Below, in pieces: positions 1-6,318 of a stretch of 15,045 nt of DNA. Made by a program: the position numbers and the translations under genes. Source of the DNA: JANOQP01 sp044227705. Its GTDB lineage: Bacteria > Bacteroidota > Bacteroidia > Chitinophagales > Saprospiraceae. Where the stretch lies: contig JBGAWE010000107.1 of assembly GCA_044227705.1 (NCBI GenBank), forward strand, positions 1-15,045, read 5' to 3'. A model generated the notes under the pieces. That model saw only the letters and a program-made list of their open reading frames with translations. It had not been told where the DNA came from and did not search any database. Position 1 is the stretch's first letter. Each line of letters opens with the position of its first letter.

Positions 1-1
1 C

Positions 2-388
2 GACCGGAATGTCTTTGAAAACCTCGTCTTCACCCTCCGCGCGACCGGCTGGAAGAACAAACAGGACATCGCCGCCCGAGCCGAGGAAGTCTTGGGCGAC
101 GTGGGCCTTTTGGACAAAAAAGCGGCCATGCCCTTCGAGCTGTCCGGCGGCGAGCAGAGCCGCGCCGCGATGGCCCGCGCCCTTTTGAACCGCCCGCTGC
201 TCCTCCTCGCCGACGAGCCGACCGGCAACCTCGACCCCGAGACCAGCGACGACATCCTCCTTCTGCTGCGGAAAGTGGCGAAGGACCACAACACCGCCGT
301 CCTCTGCGCTACGCACGACTACCGGATACTGACGAACTTCCCGGCCAGGATTTTGAGAATCCAGAACGGGCGGTTGATTGACGGCTGA
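2..388 (+). CDS. ftsE: Cell-division ABC transporter ATP-binding protein FtsE, 3' part
   Basis: This is the C-terminal 128 residues of an ABC ATPase; the start and the Walker A motif lie left of the window. Visible in order are the DRNVFENL segment typical of FtsE, the ABC signature LSGGEQ, a Walker B stretch ending LLADEPTGNLD, and the H-loop histidine in CATHD. The segment after it (YRILTNFPARILRIQNGRL) also resembles Bacteroidota FtsE. In the known family, FtsE pairs with the membrane protein FtsX at the inner face of the cytoplasmic membrane and drives peptidoglycan hydrolase activation at the division site. No ftsX is seen downstream; the next gene is corA. A LolD/MacB-type exporter ATPase is the main alternative, but the DRNV...ATGW and THDY context fits FtsE better. 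Confidence 0.82.
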   Translation, partial: DRNVFENLVFTLRATGWKNKQDIAARAEEVLGDVGLLDKKAAMPFELSGGEQSRAAMARALLNRPLLLLADEPTGNLDPETSDDILLLLRKVAKDHNTAVLCATHDYRILTNFPARILRIQNGRLIDG

Positions 389-396
389 ACTTGTGC

Positions 397-461
397 CCCG
401 AAGCTCTTGCTTCGGGCGTGAACCCGAAGATTTTGAAAACGCCCGGAGCAAGCGCTCCGGG
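397..461. repeat. Pair of REP-like hairpins in opposite orientation
   Basis: Two perfect 8-bp stems with 4-base loops lie between ftsE and corA. The first is CCCGAAGC-tctt-GCTTCGGG at 397-416 and the second is CCCGGAGC-aagc-GCTCCGGG at 442-461. The reverse complement of the second matches the first at 17 of 20 positions, and two of the three differences form a compensated A-T to G-C pair in the stem. A third partial copy, CCCGAAG, lies between them at 423-429. This is the architecture of a REP/BIME-type intergenic repeat. There is no T-tract after either hairpin, so a classical terminator is less likely, although the structures could stabilise the ftsE mRNA end. Confidence 0.6.
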
Positions 462-479
462 ACAACCCGATTCCCAAAC

Positions 480-1427
480 GTGATATCCTTCTACACACGC
501 GAAAACAGAAAGCTCCTCCGCCTCGCGGAGCCGGAGCCGGGCTGCTGGGTCAACATCTCGCCCCCGTTCACCCACGACGAGCTGGAGGCCGTCGCCGAGC
601 AGTTCGCCATCCCGCTCGACTTCCTCACCGACTCGCTCGACGTCGACGAGCGGCCCCGTTTCGAGCGCGAGGACGACTCGAAGCTCATCGTCCTTTCCAC
701 CCCCATCCTCAACGAACAGGTCGAGCGCGAGGACGAGGCCATCTACACCACCGTCCCCATCGGCATCATCACGACCATCGAGCACGTCATCACCATCTCC
801 GCCTTTGAAAGCCCGGTCATCGAGCAGTTTTTGGAGAACAAGGTGAAAGGCTTCGTGCCCTCCGACGAGCGGCTTTTCATCCTGCAGATCATGGAGCAGA
901 ACGTCAACCGCTACCTCTCCTGCCTCAAAAAGCTCAACATCCGCCGCAACCTGATTGAAAAGGAGCTGCAGCACTCCTCGCGAAACTCGGAGCTTAAACA
1001 GCTTCTCTCCGTTGAAAAAAGCCTCGTCTACTTCGTCAACGGCCTCTCGACTAACGAGCTCCTGATGATGAAGATGAAGCGCATCGACCTTATCGGCGCT
1101 GCCAAGGACGAGGAGCTGGCCGACCTCATGGAGGACATCATCGTCGACAACGCACAGGCCCTCTCGATGGCCAACGTCTACACCAACATCCTCTCCGGCA
1201 CGATGGACGCCTACTCGTCCATCATCTCCAACAACCTCAACCGCTTCATCAACCGCCTGACCGTCATCACCGTCGCGCTGGCCGTGCCGACGCTCATCGC
1301 CTCGCTCCTCGGCATGAACATCCCCAACGGCATGGAGGAGAGCCGCTGGGCCTTCCCAATGGTGCTGTGTTCTTGCCTATTTTTCACGATGGGGCTTTCG
1401 TGGTACATGCTGCGAAAGGGGAGTTAG
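480..1427 (+). CDS. corA: CorA family magnesium/divalent metal transporter
   Basis: This is a 315-residue CorA-type channel for Mg2+ (possibly Co2+ or Ni2+) in the cytoplasmic membrane. The soluble N-terminal domain contains CWVNISPPFTHDELE and DFLTDSLDVDERPRFE, which are typical of the Bacteroidota branch. Two membrane helices lie at about residues 260-277 and 290-311, with the diagnostic GMN motif at 278-280 followed by the short periplasmic loop IPNGMEESRW. I chose the GTG at 480 (MISFYTRENRKLL) because homologues start at this point. The open frame runs back to a TTG at 378, but that would translate straight through the REP-like hairpins and overlap ftsE. The last four bases (TTAG) are shared with the stop of the converging regulator gene. 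There is no terminator between them. Confidence 0.9.
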   Translation: MISFYTRENRKLLRLAEPEPGCWVNISPPFTHDELEAVAEQFAIPLDFLTDSLDVDERPRFEREDDSKLIVLSTPILNEQVEREDEAIYTTVPIGIITTIEHVITISAFESPVIEQFLENKVKGFVPSDERLFILQIMEQNVNRYLSCLKKLNIRRNLIEKELQHSSRNSELKQLLSVEKSLVYFVNGLSTNELLMMKMKRIDLIGAAKDEELADLMEDIIVDNAQALSMANVYTNILSGTMDAYSSIISNNLNRFINRLTVITVALAVPTLIASLLGMNIPNGMEESRWAFPMVLCSCLFFTMGLSWYMLRKGS

Positions 1428-2341
1428 CCCCGTGCCAGCCGCCCCACCTGCCTTTCGCTCGACAGCCCCACCTGCCTCGCCACCTGCGCCCTCGACAAGT
1501 CGGGCTTCTTCAGAAGCTCCCCGATGCGCTCCCGCCGCAGCTTGGCGATGTAGTCGCCGATGGTCGCGCCGGTCTCTTTTTTGAAAATGCGGGTGAAGTT
1601 GCGCGTGCTCATGTGCGCCAGCCCGGCCAGCTCGCCGAGCGAGGTCTTCCGGTCCAAATTCTCCACCAGCCAGTCCTGCACCGCATGAACCCCCGCGTGG
1701 ATATGGTTGCGGTGCTGCAAAAAGACGCTCTGCTGCGCCTGCCCGCCCTCGCGGCGGATGTAGACGACGATCTCGCGGGCCACCCGGTTGGCGAAGTGCG
1801 GCCCAATTTCCTTCTCGACGATGTGCAGCGCGAGGTCGACCCCCGAGGCGATGCCCGCGCTGGTGAAAATGCCGTCGCGCTCCGTGAAAAGCACGTTCTC
1901 CAGCACCCGCGCCCGGGGGAATTGTCGCTGGAGCTTCGCCGTGTACTTCCAGTGCGTCGTACAGTTGCGCCCGTCGAGTAGACCGGCCGCCGCGAGCGCA
2001 AAGGCGCCCGTGCAGACCGAGCAGATGTTCGCCCCGTCGGCATAAGCCGCTGAAAGCCAATTGTTTAGTTTGTTCAAAAAAACACCCTGCGTGGCAAAAA
2101 GCTCGTCCGGGTCGAAGCCGGGGACGAAGACGTAGTCGCCCCGCCGGACCTCGATTTCCGAAAAACCCGGCAGCTTTTCGAACCGCAGGCCGCTGGCCGA
2201 ACCCGCCTCATCGCCGAGCGAGCAATAGACGATTTCAAAAGGCGCCTTGTAAAAAATGGACTCGACAAAGACCTGGTCCGGCCCCGCGAGGTCGAGCAGA
2301 TGGGTGCGCGGGGCGATGACGAAGATGATTTTGGTTGGCAT
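1424..2341 (-). CDS. GlxA family transcriptional regulator (DJ-1/PfpI domain plus AraC helix-turn-helix)
   Basis: This 305-residue protein joins an N-terminal DJ-1/PfpI-like class I glutamine amidotransferase fold (about 4-185) to a C-terminal AraC-type DNA-binding domain (about 213-305). The nucleophile-elbow segment CSVCTGAFALAAAGLLDGR places the candidate cysteine at 110; FTSAGIASGVDLALHIVE is the usual signature near the domain end. GGQAQQSVF marks the linker and MSTRNFTRIFKKETG the first helix-turn-helix. The second helix-turn-helix is followed by only a few residues (SSERQVGRLARG), so the C-terminus is slightly short for AraC proteins. The start is only 6 bases after the stop of the upstream M1-like gene, so the two are probably co-transcribed. 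The ligand and targets cannot be read from the sequence. The protein would act in the cytoplasm. Confidence 0.88.
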   Translation of the reverse strand: MPTKIIFVIAPRTHLLDLAGPDQVFVESIFYKAPFEIVYCSLGDEAGSASGLRFEKLPGFSEIEVRRGDYVFVPGFDPDELFATQGVFLNKLNNWLSAAYADGANICSVCTGAFALAAAGLLDGRNCTTHWKYTAKLQRQFPRARVLENVLFTERDGIFTSAGIASGVDLALHIVEKEIGPHFANRVAREIVVYIRREGGQAQQSVFLQHRNHIHAGVHAVQDWLVENLDRKTSLGELAGLAHMSTRNFTRIFKKETGATIGDYIAKLRRERIGELLKKPDLSRAQVARQVGLSSERQVGRLARG

Positions 2342-2347
2342 GGCCGG

Positions 2348-4975
2348 TCAGTTTTTGAGCGTGGCGTTCAATTGGTTTTCATAAAAATCGACGGCCGAGG
2401 TCGCGGGTTCGTCCCCTTTGAACCGCTCGCGGGCCGCCTCGAAAGCCGCCTTCGCCCGCCCGTCGCCGAGTTCCGAGAGGAGGAGCAGGTTGGAAAAAAT
2501 GTCGTTCACGTCGCCCTCCGCCATCGCCTTTTCAAACCTCGACAGGACGACGGGGAGGCCGAGCTCGCCCTTGTTCAATGCAAAAAGCGTCTGCGCCGCC
2601 GCGATGCGAAAGTCCCACGCGCCGACGGCGAGCGTCCAGCGGGCCTCCGATTTTTCGTCTTTCAAAGCTTCGAGGGCGATAGCCGTGCCGCGCTCGTCGC
2701 CGAGTTCTTTCAATCCGGCGAGAGCGGAGAGGAGGCTCTGGTTTTTCCACGACGGCCTCTTCGGCAGGGCCGCGAGCGCCTCGAACGCGCCCGCCGCCCG
2801 GCATTTTCCGAGCGCGATGGCCGCCGAACTGACCACGCGGTCGCTCTCGTCGCCCATGTTTTTCAAATAAACCGGGGCAAATTTTGGGTCGCGCGTCGCG
2901 CCGAGGAAGCCGATGGCCGCCGCCCGGTCCCATGATTTTTCCTTTTCGATGATGTTCAAAAGCACGGATTTCGTCCGCCGGTCGAGCCTCGCCGGCTGGC
3001 TCGGGTCGGGCGCGAGGAGGCTTTGCAAAGTGAGCATCGCCGAATAGCGAAGCCGCCAGTAGCTGCGGCTTTTGATGACCCGCCGGAAGGCCTTTTCGAT
3101 GGTCCATTTCACCTCGTCGATGGTCTCCGGCTTTTTGAAAAGCTCGGCCAGACCGAGCATCGCCGACCGCCGGGCGAGCACGTCGCGGCTGTTTTGGAAC
3201 TGGTAAAACAGCTCGCCGAGCGTCTTCGCGAAATTGATTTCACAAAGCCAGTCGCTGCCGAAATTGAAATTGACGAGCATCGGCGTCGCGTTCGAGGCGA
3301 ACGAAAAAACTTGTTCCGCCTGCGGCAAAAGCTCGATTTCCTCCACTCGCCCGTCGATTTCGACCCGCATTTTTCCCCTGAAAAACTCGGCCTGCGGCCA
3401 CGCCTCGGTCGGGTCGGGCCGCTGCAACTGCTTGACGGTCAACGCCAAAACCCTTTTTTCGGAGTCGAATTTTTGGGAGACCTCGAACACCGGCCGCCCG
3501 ATTTTGAAAACCCACTGGTCAAAAAACCAGTCGAGCTTTTGCCCCGAGGCCTGCTCGGCGGCGCGGCGGAAGTCGTCGGTCGTCGCTGTCTTTCCTCCAT
3601 ATGAAGCGGTGAAGTTTTGAAGCGTCCGCCGCCAGCCTGCTTCGCCGATTTGCCGCCGCAGCATGTGCAGCACGAGCGCGCCGCGAAAGGGAGAGTTGTC
3701 CTGCGCCAGTCCGGCCGCCGTCTCGTAATTGCGCGTCGAGAGGGGCCGCCGGACGCCCGAGTCGAAGTCGCCGAGCGAGGTCGAAATCTGGAACTGCCGG
3801 TTCCAAAGCTGAACCTCGTCGAGGCCGTTCACCTTTTCTGAAAAGAGGCAGTCGAGGTAAACCTGGAGGGATTTGAACAGCCAAACGTCGCTCCAGTCGG
3901 CGGGCGAGACGTGCTGCCCGAACCACTGCGCGGCGAGCGCCTGCGCCTCCGTCCCGTCCCAGAGGTAGAAATAGTCGGCATGGGTCGGCCGGTCGTCGAC
4001 CATGTTCTCGGTGATGGTCGAGGTGGCGTGGTAGTCGCTGTTGCCCGCGAATTCTTGGGCAAAAACCTGCGAATACTGTCCGAAAGGCAGCTTTTCCCCC
4101 GTCAATTCTGCAAAAAACCGCGCCATCTCGGGCAGCCGGACGACCGTCGCCCGCGTCGCCTCGACCTCGTCGGGGTAGCAAAAGCTGTGGAGTTTCACGC
4201 CGTCCGCCACTTGCTCGACGTCCACATATTCGCCGACCGCGATGCTCAATTGATGGAAAGCATGAGGCGCGTCGGCCTTCCAACGGAAGGTGCGCGAGCC
4301 GTCGGGGTTGTCCTTTTTTTCAACGAGCAGCCCGTTCGAGACGGCCGTCAGCCCCGGCCCGACGGTCGCCGTCATCTCGCTGGTGAAAAAATCGGTCGGC
4401 TGCTCGATGCCCGGAAGCCAGAACCGGTTGCCCTCCGGCTCGCCCATCGACCAGATTTGGCGGCGCTTTCGCGGCTCGGTCGCCGTCGGCTGGAAGAACC
4501 GGAGGCCCCGGCCAAAGCTCCCCCATAGGTTTCCGGGGTCGGTCGGGTTTTGGAAATTGGAGCGGTAGTCGATTTTGAGATTGACCACCTCGCCCGCCGC
4601 GACGGTTCGGCCAAGGTCGATTTTGAGGTTGGCGAGGCCTTCTTTTCCGTCGTTTTCAAACTTGAGCGGATGTCCGGCTGGGCCGTTTTCGACCGAGTTT
4701 ATCGTCAAAAACCCGGCATCCAGCTCGACCGAACCGGTCGCGGAGAGCGGGGCGAGGGTGATGACGGCCGTGCCGCTGGACAGTCTTTTTTCAATGTCAA
4801 ACCGCAGGTCGAAAGCCATGTGCCGAACATCGACCAATTGCGGGCGCGGTGGATGGAGCGGTGGCATCGGCTTCAAGCTGTCGCCCGCTGAACCGAGGAT
4901 TGTGTGCAGATAAATGAGCGGCGCAAAGGCGGCCGACGGGAGGCGGTTTTTGAGCCGAAAAGGAGTGGCAATCAT
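2348..4975 (-). CDS. M1 aminopeptidase-like protein with degenerate active site and C-terminal HEAT-like repeats
   Basis: This 875-residue protein has the M1 fold layout: an N-terminal beta domain starting at RPQLVDVRHMAFDLRFD, the WSMGEPEGNRFWLPGIEQP and LTAVSNG signatures, a thermolysin-like domain ending LDWFFDQWVFKIGRPVFEV, then alpha-helical HEAT-like repeats from about 600 to the end. Catalysis should be absent. The HExxH site reads QALAA (345-349), the third zinc ligand Glu is Lys368, GxMEN reads DYHA (314-317), and the Y-x-K-G tyrosine position reads P-F-R-G. I prefer the ATG at 4975 because it gives a plausible signal peptide: FRLKNR, then a hydrophobic run through IYLHTILG, with cleavage near GSA. 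The frame stays open to 5086, and an ATG at 4867 is also possible. It lies between dinB and the GlxA regulator on the same strand. It may be a binding or scaffold protein, by analogy with the non-catalytic M1 homologue TAF2. Confidence 0.85.
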   Translation of the reverse strand: MIATPFRLKNRLPSAAFAPLIYLHTILGSAGDSLKPMPPLHPPRPQLVDVRHMAFDLRFDIEKRLSSGTAVITLAPLSATGSVELDAGFLTINSVENGPAGHPLKFENDGKEGLANLKIDLGRTVAAGEVVNLKIDYRSNFQNPTDPGNLWGSFGRGLRFFQPTATEPRKRRQIWSMGEPEGNRFWLPGIEQPTDFFTSEMTATVGPGLTAVSNGLLVEKKDNPDGSRTFRWKADAPHAFHQLSIAVGEYVDVEQVADGVKLHSFCYPDEVEATRATVVRLPEMARFFAELTGEKLPFGQYSQVFAQEFAGNSDYHATSTITENMVDDRPTHADYFYLWDGTEAQALAAQWFGQHVSPADWSDVWLFKSLQVYLDCLFSEKVNGLDEVQLWNRQFQISTSLGDFDSGVRRPLSTRNYETAAGLAQDNSPFRGALVLHMLRRQIGEAGWRRTLQNFTASYGGKTATTDDFRRAAEQASGQKLDWFFDQWVFKIGRPVFEVSQKFDSEKRVLALTVKQLQRPDPTEAWPQAEFFRGKMRVEIDGRVEEIELLPQAEQVFSFASNATPMLVNFNFGSDWLCEINFAKTLGELFYQFQNSRDVLARRSAMLGLAELFKKPETIDEVKWTIEKAFRRVIKSRSYWRLRYSAMLTLQSLLAPDPSQPARLDRRTKSVLLNIIEKEKSWDRAAAIGFLGATRDPKFAPVYLKNMGDESDRVVSSAAIALGKCRAAGAFEALAALPKRPSWKNQSLLSALAGLKELGDERGTAIALEALKDEKSEARWTLAVGAWDFRIAAAQTLFALNKGELGLPVVLSRFEKAMAEGDVNDIFSNLLLLSELGDGRAKAAFEAARERFKGDEPATSAVDFYENQLNATLKN

Positions 4976-5008
4976 GGCTGTGAAAACTCTTTTGACCACA
5001 AAACTCGG

Positions 5009-5056
5009 CTTGCCGGATTTGCCCGCCGGGCCAACCTTCGGACAAATCCGGCCAAG
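5009..5056 (-). promoter_or_regulatory. Leader hairpin and shared element upstream of the M1-like gene
   Basis: Arms CTTGCCGGATTTG (5009-5021) and CAAATCCGGCCAAG (5043-5056) pair with one bulged C, and a second small stem GCCCG/CGGGC lies in the loop. The structure sits just after the dinB stop and before the M1-like start. Its 5024-5055 part, read on the minus strand from TTGGCC, matches the leader of dinB at 25 of 32 positions without gaps. It could be an operator, an attenuator, a dinB transcript end or a dispersed repeat; the sequence does not decide. Confidence 0.5.
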
Positions 5057-5057
5057 T

Positions 5058-5579
5058 TCAAACCAGCGGAAAATACAACTCCTCAATCATACCAAAGTGG
5101 TGCCGCTGGTGGCCGATGATGGTGAAGCCCATCGCGGCGACGGACATCCGCGTCTGCCAGTTGGTGCCTTGCCGGAGGAGCTGCTCGTCTGTCATGTTTT
5201 TAAAAAAGAGGCGTGTCGCCTGTCGCGTGACGGTCATCTCCTCGACGAGCGAGTCGATGCTCCGCGCTGCGCCGAGCGAGTTGGCTGCGAACGAGTCGAC
5301 GTCGATGCCCTGCGGTTTTCGCGGCCCTTTTCGGGCGAAAAACAGGGCGCGATAGCTCATTATCCGCTCCCAATCGAGCAGATGCTGCAAAACCTCGGCG
5401 ACAGGCCATTTGCCGGGCGCGTAGCTCCGCGAGCCGAGGCGGCGGCATTTTTCCCAGTCGAAAAGGGAGATTTCGTCGAGGCTTTGCGCGAAGGCTGAAT
5501 CGAGTTCGAGGTCGTCGGCAACGAGGTTGGTGTACCGCTCAAAGTACATCGGCGGCGCGCCGAGGGCTGATTTCTTCAT
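5058..5579 (-). CDS. DinB family (DinB/YfiT-like) putative metalloprotein
   Basis: This is a 173-residue four-helix-bundle protein of the DinB/YfiT type. The metal-binding triad is visible as His66 in VLQHLLDWERI and His157 with His161 in GHQRHHFGMIEELYFP near the C-terminus. Typical spacing elements APGKWPVAEVLQH and MSVAAMGFTIIGH are present. Known members are thiol-dependent metal enzymes (for example bacillithiol or mycothiol transferases) or stress-induced proteins of unknown substrate; the substrate here cannot be assigned. I chose the ATG at 5579 (MKKSALGAPP), since the frame upstream to 5684 covers the leader element and part of the cytochrome terminator. It is the first gene of the minus-strand trio, 82 bases before the M1-like start. 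It is not the DNA polymerase IV also called DinB. Confidence 0.82.
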   Translation of the reverse strand: MKKSALGAPPMYFERYTNLVADDLELDSAFAQSLDEISLFDWEKCRRLGSRSYAPGKWPVAEVLQHLLDWERIMSYRALFFARKGPRKPQGIDVDSFAANSLGAARSIDSLVEEMTVTRQATRLFFKNMTDEQLLRQGTNWQTRMSVAAMGFTIIGHQRHHFGMIEELYFPLV

Positions 5580-5627
5580 GTCGGGAACGTGGATTTTTTG
5601 GGCGAAGGTCGAGCCACCCTTGAAAGT

Positions 5628-5659
5628 CGTCGAGCCAACTGCCGGACGAATCGGGCCAA
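5628..5659 (-). promoter_or_regulatory. Second copy of the shared leader element, upstream of dinB
   Basis: Read on the minus strand, this 32-base stretch begins TTGGCCCGATTCGTCCG. It aligns without gaps to 5024-5055 (TTGGCCGGATTTGTCCG...), with 25 of 32 identical. Each copy begins exactly 80 bases before the chosen start codon (5659 to 5579 and 5055 to 4975). Unlike the other copy, this one lacks the complementary 3' arm and cannot form the same long hairpin. It follows directly after the cytochrome terminator. The function is unknown; a shared operator or promoter is the simplest idea. Confidence 0.45.
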
Positions 5660-5661
5660 AC

Positions 5662-5699
5662 AAAAAAGCCGGCCTCCCGCCCATCGGGAAACCGGCTTT
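5662..5699 (-). terminator. Rho-independent terminator of the cytochrome c gene
   Basis: On the minus strand the stem AAAGCCGG/CCGGCTTT encloses an inner stem TCCCG/CGGGA and is followed by a run of T residues (the A-tract at 5662-5667 on the plus strand). It lies about 20 bases after the cytochrome c stop and before the dinB leader. It therefore ends the cytochrome transcript and separates it from dinB. Confidence 0.85.
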
Positions 5700-5720
5700 C
5701 GGCTTGCGTTGGACTCGGAA

Positions 5721-6047
5721 TCACTGTTTTCCGAGGGACTCAATCCACGCTGCGATCTTTTGCGCGTCGGCCTTCGGCACGTTCGGCAGCGGGGCCATCG
5801 GCGCGTAGTCGGGCCAGTGCGACGGCTCGGGCTTGTAGATGAAGTTGACGATTTGCTTCTTCGAGTACTTCTTCTTGGCCACCTCCGAGTACGACGGGCC
5901 GACCGACCGCTCGGTCATCTTGTGGCAGGTGAGGCAGGTGTGCTTGGACATGAGCTGAAGGACGTCGGCCGGGGGCTGGAAATTCTGCGCCTGTGAGGAA
6001 GCGGCCAGGCCGAGGAGGAGAGTGGGGGCGATGAGCCAGTTTTTCAT
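5721..6047 (-). CDS. Secreted class I cytochrome c (c551/c552-like)
   Basis: This is a 108-residue precursor with a clear signal peptide: MKNW, a hydrophobic core LIAPTLLLGLAA, and likely cleavage after SQA at residue 20. The mature protein has one haem-binding site CLTCH (Cys38, Cys41, His42) and a candidate axial methionine at 84 in PMAPLPNVPKADAQKIAAWI, the usual class I C-terminal layout. It should carry electrons in the periplasm. I chose the ATG at 6047 because it begins the signal peptide; the frame extends to 6128 but that extension covers the promoter region. It is a single-gene transcript with its own terminator, divergent from tamB. The electron partners are not visible in the window. 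Confidence 0.92.
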   Translation of the reverse strand: MKNWLIAPTLLLGLAASSQAQNFQPPADVLQLMSKHTCLTCHKMTERSVGPSYSEVAKKKYSKKQIVNFIYKPEPSHWPDYAPMAPLPNVPKADAQKIAAWIESLGKQ

Positions 6048-6102
6048 CAGAAAAGAGCAGTTTATTGTTGTGAAAATGCGGTCAGGGCGACGTTCGTCAG
6101 GC

Positions 6103-6110
6103 CAAATGTA
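6103..6110 (-). promoter_or_regulatory. Candidate promoter -7 box of the cytochrome c gene
   Basis: On the minus strand this reads TACATTTG, a full match to the Bacteroidota -7 consensus TAnnTTTG, 56 bases before the ATG at 6047. The expected -33 TTTG about 19 bases upstream reads only GGTG, so the support is one-sided. Confidence 0.45.
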
Positions 6111-6139
6111 GAACGGCCAGACAATCATTCACCACCGGC

Positions 6140-6170
6140 TTTGCCAACTGTTATCGGCATTTTTCATTTG
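6140..6170 (+). promoter_or_regulatory. Candidate primary-sigma promoter for tamB
   Basis: TTTG at 6140-6143 and TTCATTTG at 6163-6170 are separated by exactly 19 bases. This matches the Bacteroidota TTTG-N19-TAnnTTTG consensus with one mismatch. It would give a leader of roughly 140 bases before the tamB start and overlaps the divergent control region of the cytochrome gene. Confidence 0.45.
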
Positions 6171-6318
6171 GTTGGCGACACGCGCCGCAGCCCCGGAGGC
6201 CGCCCGTGCGAATCGTGGTTAGTTTTGCCTCCCGCGCCGGTCGGCACCGGATGGACATGGGTTTTGCTGTGCAAATCCGTGTCGAATCCGCGTCCGCCGT
6301 GTGCCAACCGAATCAGAA

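Noticed and set aside
378..479. N-terminal extension of corA starting at TTG 378
   Set aside because: It would encode the REP-like hairpins and overlap ftsE, and the conserved CorA sequence begins only at about 480.
5058..5579. DinB as DNA polymerase IV
   Set aside because: The protein is 173 residues with the His triad of the DinB/YfiT four-helix family; it has none of the Y-family polymerase motifs.
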